Shown here: piece after piece, positions 17,229 to 21,901 of the stretch
How positions within the stretch are numbered: the first letter of the stretch is position 1
Layout of the letters: the number at the start of each line of letters is the position of its first letter
Source: Cerioporus squamosus
Lineage: Eukaryota > Basidiomycota > Agaricomycetes > Polyporales > Polyporaceae
Assembly (NCBI GenBank): GCA_022592435.1
Contig: JABYQS010000456.1
Coordinates: 1-21,901, forward strand
Direction: 5' to 3'
DNA: 21,901 nt
Translations under genes and position numbers: made by a program
The notes under the pieces: model-generated
Seen by the model: only the letters and a program-made list of their open reading frames with translations
Database searches by the model: none
What the model was told of the DNA's origin: nothing

Positions 17229-17840
17229 ACGTCGGTGCTCCGCATGCCTGCGCGCGACTGCACGCCTCGCAATCCCAACGAGAAAGAAGGCGAAGGCCAT
17301 CGTCAACCGGAGATGCTGTGAGAGGGAGGGAGATGACGGATACGTTCCCGTCGAGCAGTGGGCAGGCGGAGAGGATGGATGGTATGTGCTGGCGCGGTCC
17401 GAGGTCGCAGCTGCCCGTGCGTCCCAAGGTTGCTACTGCATGCAACCAGTCTGCACGCCTTTGAATCCGGCGAAAAGGACATATGCATGCCATCCTGCAC
17501 GAGTCAGCATTCATATGACGTCGCCGTAGGGAGGATTGCGACAAACCTGGTGACCTGGTAGATTGCATAGCGCGGCGCGGCGCTCGAAACATCTGCGAGG
17601 GATGATGCCGGGCGTAGCAGACGCGTCAGAGCGCACAGTTCCATGCCACCGCCCTATGCGTCTGTATGCCTTGCGACTCCGACAAAAAAGAAACGTGCAG
17701 GTCCGGCGTACGATCAGACCAAGAGGAAGAGGCTGGCAGGAGGCCGGCGGCGGCATGCATATGGTGGGCTTGATGGTGGGTGCTCCGCATACGTCTGGGA
17801 CGGGTGGCGGTCTTGGATGCAGGACGTGGAGGTCGGCACA
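17229..17840. repeat. diverged tandem repeat array, copies 3-6 of the module at 11.25 kb
   Basis: Copies start at about 17229, 17392, 17606 and 17775 (spacing 163, 214 and 169 bp). Shared words are gtcggtgctccgcatgc-like starts, ctgcacgcct or tgtatgcct followed by (t/g)cgactcc or caatcc and cgacgag-like ends, then g(t)aggctggc-ag(g). Copies 4-5 with their spacer (17392-17690) align along their length with copies 1-2 at 11250-11670. On the minus strand several copies can be read as peptides of the form DSKAC...ACS...THA-L, but no clear gene emerges. Confidence 0.65.
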
Positions 17841-17889
17841 AGCTGGAGAAGAGGTAGACTGGCAGCAGGAGCGGGCATATGCCTCTTGA

Positions 17890-18713
17890 GAACGGAGATT
17901 CGGGAGAACAAACTATCAGAGCCGACTACGCTACAGTCGGAGTAAGTAACTCAGGTAAGTAGATGTGATATAATAATAATACCTCCCGGGCCCGGTAGTA
18001 ACCATTAGTGTAAGTATCGGTAAGGTCTGAATTTGTGCTCAGTAAATCATGAGCGACGCCCCCCGGCGCTTGGTGACAAAGCTCGAGCCGCGCCTAGCCG
18101 CGCCCAGCTGGGGCCGGAGTGTCACTGTGGTTTCATACTTACTTAGACTACTTACTATCAGTACTCGACTACTACTTCGAATGCAGTGACCTCATCTACG
18201 CGCCCCCACAGGCCCCCACCCATCGAAACTTCTGTGACAGGCTACAGCTGTTCAGCGCATACACGGGACCCGTACGGTGTCCTAATACACGGCCTTCCTC
18301 CCATATGACGCTACTGCACACTGCGCTCAAGTCGACAAAGCGGACGTCGACGCTAACCCATGCGCCCGACAGGTATGGGTTCAAGGCCTTCTTTGCCATT
18401 CCCATGCTATAGTTGAGGCGCATGGAGATGCTCCCCGCTTCTCGACATTCTCGGCCGTTGTGAACTCGAGGTTACGGCGAGGGGACGGACGACGCCCCGC
18501 TATACATTACACATCCGTGCCTTAGTACTCGCCCATGTTGATTTACTCCTGTCTTCTCCTACGCTCGTTGCTCCTCCAACTCTTCGTCATTCTCCGCAAC
18601 ATCAGAACCACATTGCAGAATGACTGGCGCAGTAGTAGCGTGAGTGACGCAGCTCTTGGAAGTAGCACCCATAGCAGCCTGCATCTTGTGGTAGTCTGTA
18701 CTGTAGGTGAATA
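17890..18713. other. no gene recognised
   Basis: Contains several gtaagt words (17941-18020), a short AT-rich ataataataata tract (about 17971), and a 97-codon plus-strand frame (18119-18412) facing a 75-codon minus frame. Neither has a domain or supporting signals. Confidence 0.35.
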
Positions 18714-19178
18714 TCAGCGAAAAGAACCGAGTGCGGCCGCCCTTGGAAACCCAACGGCAGGCTCGATTGTTCTGTTGAATGACCATCCGTGCGTAAGACT
18801 ACAACAGCAGGTCAAATGCAATTGTGAGACTTACCGGAACGTATTCAAAGTCGAAAGTGGGGGGAACTCAAAAGCCAGAACATGAGACCCCGCTGCTGGG
18901 TCTGCATCTGGAAGCAGGGGCATGGGAGAGTCACCATCGGGAGCGTTCACCCGAGGAAGTTCGATAAGGAGGCGTTCTGGCAACACGGGCCGAGTGAGCT
19001 CAGTGCGAAGATAATACACAGCCTGCACTGAACTAAGGTTTACCTCTTTCGACGAGGGTTGCGGTGGCCCGTGGATTGTTATGGGCTGGTCGTGGAGTCC
19101 GAAACCGCAGCTTACAACGGAGAGGTCTCGGAATCGGAGCTCGGAGCTCGAAATGGTAGCTAGATTGTCGACGGACAT
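18714..19178 (-). CDS. hypothetical two-exon protein
   Basis: Exon 1 runs from ATG 19178 to 18835, an intron at 18834-18772 (GTAAGT...CAACAG, 63 nt, phase 2) follows, and exon 2 ends at TGA 18716-18714, giving 133 residues. The peptide begins MSVDNLATISSSELRFRDLS, contains ITIHGPPQPSSKEV, and has an acidic-Pro-rich middle (APDGDSPMPLLPDADP). An ATG at 19250 is in frame, but a TATATA box lies only about 6-12 bp upstream of it. The box fits the ATG at 19178 better, at about 80 bp. The family is not recognised. Exon 2 in another frame is open further (to 18559), so the C-terminus is uncertain. Confidence 0.45.
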
Positions 19179-19254
19179 AAGGACAGCAGCAGTTTCGAAG
19201 CTTGTGGAGTGGTGGGGATGGACGCGTTCGTTGCCTTCGCTGTCTGACATCGGT

Positions 19255-19264
19255 CCCTATATAT
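19255..19264 (-). promoter_or_regulatory. TATA-like box for the minus-strand gene
   Basis: GATATATAGG on the minus strand, about 80 bp upstream of ATG 19178. Confidence 0.4.
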
Positions 19265-19614
19265 CTTGTTGCACCTACGCATACAACATAATTGTAGGAA
19301 CTCCCACTCTACACCTCTGAGGGATGCGGTCAGTTCTGCGCGGACGTTTCCGAGGTGAATGTGTGCGAGCGGACCAACCCGCAATGAGACAACGTTGACT
19401 TACTTACGCTGATAGGATTGAAGGACGAAACTAGAAGGCCGCCACCCACGTAGCGCTAGCGCTGGCGCTGTACCATGGACGTCATTCATCTGACATTAGC
19501 TGCCATATTAGGCAGTTGAATCCCGGCAAGAAACTTTCGGGACCGCAGCAGATCTCATTGCTCAACATGATCACTGCTATAGCTAGCTAAGTTAGCGCTG
19601 CCCTGGCCGTGGCC
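19265..19614. other. intergenic, nothing recognised
   Basis: Spacer between the divergent hypothetical genes. It contains a short ctagcgctggcgctg-type GCGCT cluster near 19455 and an atagctagctaagttagc stretch near 19578. No gene is seen. Confidence 0.4.
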
Positions 19615-21340
19615 ATGGGTAGTGAAAATCCTTCTGCTTATGGTTACTGCTGGAGCATGTTACACTTACCGTCTCACGAATGCTGCATGGTAGAAAACAG
19701 CGAGAGCCAGCCACGACACTCACTCTTCCTCTTGTACGCCTCCATTCTTGCGCACGCCGCACGCCATAACGATCGCACTATGTCTTACACCTGGCTCCTC
19801 ACCGATGCGCCAAATGCCGTCCCTCGGAACTGCTGGCTGTTCTCAACAGATGTCGATCGCTTCGGAGATCATTCCCCAGTAAGTCATGTCCGTGTCCTGT
19901 TGTATGGCGTGTAAGACGACCGCTCTACCTCCTCCTCTCAGGAAGGCGACGGTCGCACCGATAGACGAAGTGACCGTACTTCTCTCCAGTCGGCGACCAT
20001 TCAGGGCATGGACACTGTCTATGCGCCGCCGGTCAGTCTCTCAGTGCTTCTCTGTCGGCGTGTTGTATTGACACGCATGCAGCCTTTCCCTACAAGCTCC
20101 ATTGTCACTGCAGCTCTCGAGCAGACAGAGTCCCGCACCGGATCTAGAAGCAACTTTGTCCCGCATACGCCTATCCAGCGGACTTTTTCCGTCGTGTCTA
20201 GCTGGGTACGTGACCTCGATGACCCCTTCAACGCATGGGCGTCGCCGCGTGATGCGGTAAGTCCCCATGGCATCTGATACCAATGCGAACCTCTCAACCA
20301 TGACTTCTTGCAGGCATCTGTTTCTCATGAGTTCCACGGTGACGTTCCTCCCGCTTCCGGTGCGCCCATGCCCCGGTAGCCGTCAATACTCCATCTTCGG
20401 TGACTACCGCCATAGAACGGGTTTCTTCCCCGAGTCAGGAGCCCGCTGCTACTTACGGTGCGAGGCTTTTATGGTGGCTCGTCGGTAGTACGCTGAACTT
20501 GTGCATTCCTGAACTTGTGCATTCGGGTGTTGCATTGATAGGTATTGCGCAGACTCAAGCCGATCTTCTAACCTCGAGGTCTTCCCGTTTGGGCGAGCAT
20601 ATGTCCTCGGACGCAGGTAACGTCCATCCCTCCGCCGACACCTTCGTCCCGATCTCGCTGCACGCGCAATCTGGCCGTGATTGCGACCGCCATTTTGACC
20701 TCCAGGGTCGTGACGCACCTGCTGTTCCACGGCACATTGTGGACATGTGACAGTCTAGCTTTTGTGCTTTGCTCCCAAACGACTTACATGGTCTATGCAA
20801 TAGGCCGATCTCAAGCTCATTGACACCGGTATCCTTGACAGCGCTGGCAGCCCACGTGGGCGAAGACAATGTGTGAGTCGCTAAGGATAAGTAGTTCGCA
20901 TCGTAGCCCTAACGTTCGCTCTACGTTATAGGTCTCTACTTAGCCCACTCGCCCGTCTTTTCCCTCAGGATAGCTCCCCCCATGTTTCGCCAACACCGAG
21001 CCTATCCATCTCTAATAATGCCGCGGAAGACGGTACATCTTGCCTCAGGCAGAATTACCCATAACCGTCGATGGTACTACGCAAGTAGGTACCCACGTAT
21101 ATCGGAGAGTTCCTGCTAATTAAGTTCACGGGCTGAAACGACTCAGGATAGAGACGTTCGTGCCGGTTCGGCTACCGATTGTGATCGATCCCCATGCCTA
21201 GCACCATCTGGGGTCAACGAATCGGCCCTTGAGCCAATGGGAAGTGCCACGCAGCCATTGCCGGAGACAACTTCGCATGTACCCGAGCTTGTCCGCCTTG
21301 CCTCGTCAATGCAAACATTTCGGACCCGCCGCCGGTGACA
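19615..21340 (+). pseudogene. multi-exon Ser/Thr/Pro-rich hypothetical gene with one apparent frameshift
   Basis: Exon 1 (ATG 19615, or ATG 19781) ends at 19878. Exons 19942-20031, 20083-20256 and 20314 onward join in phase 0 through three good introns (19879-19941 GTAAGT...CTCAG; 20032-20082 GTCAGT...TGCAG; 20257-20313 GTAAGT...TGCAG). The peptide continues coherently: EGDGRTDRRSDRTSL, GMDTVYAPP|PFPTSSIV, RTFSVVSSWVRDLDDPF, SVSHEFHGDVPPASGAPMP. TAG at 20377 then interrupts it, and moving one base gives VAVNTPSSVTTAIERVSS and open sequence to 20748. Later patches, ADLKLIDTGILDSAGS (20804-20851) and a final exon at about 21149-21340 with CLAPSGVNESALEPMGSAT, read in the same style. No domain is recognised. 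The frameshift could instead be an unrecognised intron (GTAGCC...GAGTCAG), in which case the gene may be intact. Confidence 0.5.
20493..20524 (+). repeat. exact 16-bp tandem duplication
   Basis: ctgaacttgtgcattc occurs twice head to tail. Sixteen is not a multiple of three, so in an exon it would shift the frame. It may lie in an intron (GTAGTACG...GATAG). Confidence 0.95.
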
Positions 21341-21344
21341 CCTC

Positions 21345-21901
21345 GAAGGTATTATAATTGCCAATGCCTACTTTCTCCTTTTGACTCACTTCGGACCACC
21401 TGGAAGGAGCACTAGGCTTCAACTCAAGTGGGAGAAAGCGGCATTGTGCACTACGAAATTGCATGATGGTGTAGCAAGAGGACGACGGGGCCCTGCAGAG
21501 GCACTGGCCTCTTCGCTTCGAAGGTACGCAACCAGCCCATTTTTATAAGATACAGCAGTGACACAGCTCATTCGTCGTAAGGAGTACGCGACTGCGGGGT
21601 CAAGCAGGAGGCACGTCTGAGTCATCTTCCGCAAGATAAGGAAGGGAATGTCCGCAGTGCACGTAGTCGTAGAGTTTCGCCGTCTGAATTTGAACGGACG
21701 AAGGAACGCATTGCAATGAAAGTGTTCGGAGATGTAGCGTATCTAGAGGCTTGCTGCGGCATGTCAGCTTGTGCTTTATCTTACAGCTTGTCCTTCCGAG
21801 CGCGACAAGGCAAACTAGTGTGCCCGAGCAATACAAACTACGCTTGCCGAGGAGGTGTGCAGATGGATGTAAAACATATCCAAAGCGTCAAGCAAAAAAA
21901 T
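21345..21901. other. no gene recognised
   Basis: A minus-strand frame (21836-21600) ends in a plausible acidic C-terminus (YVHCGHSLPYLAEDDSDV) and could be the last exon of a gene whose remainder lies beyond the window. It has no ATG-defined start, and no domain is recognised. Confidence 0.25.

Noticed and set aside
19019..19051. Second short intron (GTAAAC...TGCAG) in the minus-strand hypothetical gene
   Set aside because: It would be under 30 nt, and a longer version ending in TTGCCAG shifts the frame into an early stop, while the unspliced frame is open.
1..21901. CRISPR array, prokaryotic operon or phage features
   Set aside because: There are no regularly spaced identical short repeats with unique spacers, no ribosome binding sites and no co-directional gene cluster. 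Introns show a eukaryotic genome.

Overview
The window looks like an accessory, repeat-rich piece of a basidiomycete (mushroom-forming Agaricomycete-type) nuclear genome. The reasons are short GT-AG introns of about 45-75 nt with CTNAC-like branch sites, fungal host-gene homologies, TATA boxes a short distance upstream of ATGs, and a fungal DIRS-like tyrosine-recombinase retrotransposon. No bacterial operons, ribosome binding sites or CRISPR arrays are seen. All family assignments come from reading translations by eye; no database search was possible.

Layout. From 557 to about 2.06 kb there is a decayed Atg7 (autophagy E1-like enzyme) copy that still keeps introns. It runs in frame into a fragment resembling the glutaminase part of eukaryotic NAD+ synthetase. 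From about 2.27 to 3.6 kb there are scattered, unassigned coding remnants. From about 3.8 to 10.02 kb lies one degenerate DIRS-like element in the order Gag-like protein, reverse transcriptase, RNase H and tyrosine recombinase. It carries frameshifts, stops and lost catalytic residues, a 250-bp intron-like insertion in the RT, a purine-rich linker, and a foreign 1-kb block in the RNase H domain that looks like the 3' end of a Ty1/copia element. From 10.03 to 12.3 kb there are unassigned sequence, a tRNA-like (pol III box) sequence and a diverged repeat module that recurs at 17.2-17.8 kb.

Genes that look intact are a 3-exon GRF-type zinc-finger/SUMO-interacting-motif mini-protein (12396-12906, +) and a 3-exon protein with two tandem homeodomains (15056-15864, -). 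The homeodomain gene has a TATA box and two introns at the identical position of each homeodomain. A possible two-exon gene (18714-19178, -) and a multi-exon Ser/Thr/Pro-rich gene with one apparent frameshift (19615 to about 21340, +) follow. A 154-bp tandem duplication with an 8-bp minisatellite lies at 14.6-14.95 kb, next to the homeodomain gene.

The genes do not form an obvious pathway. The region reads as a graveyard of gene fragments and transposons, with a few small, possibly fast-evolving DNA- or SUMO-related genes between them. The most notable candidates are the double-homeodomain gene, the intron-like insertion flanked by a 7-bp duplication, and the Atg7/NAD-synthetase fragment junction.
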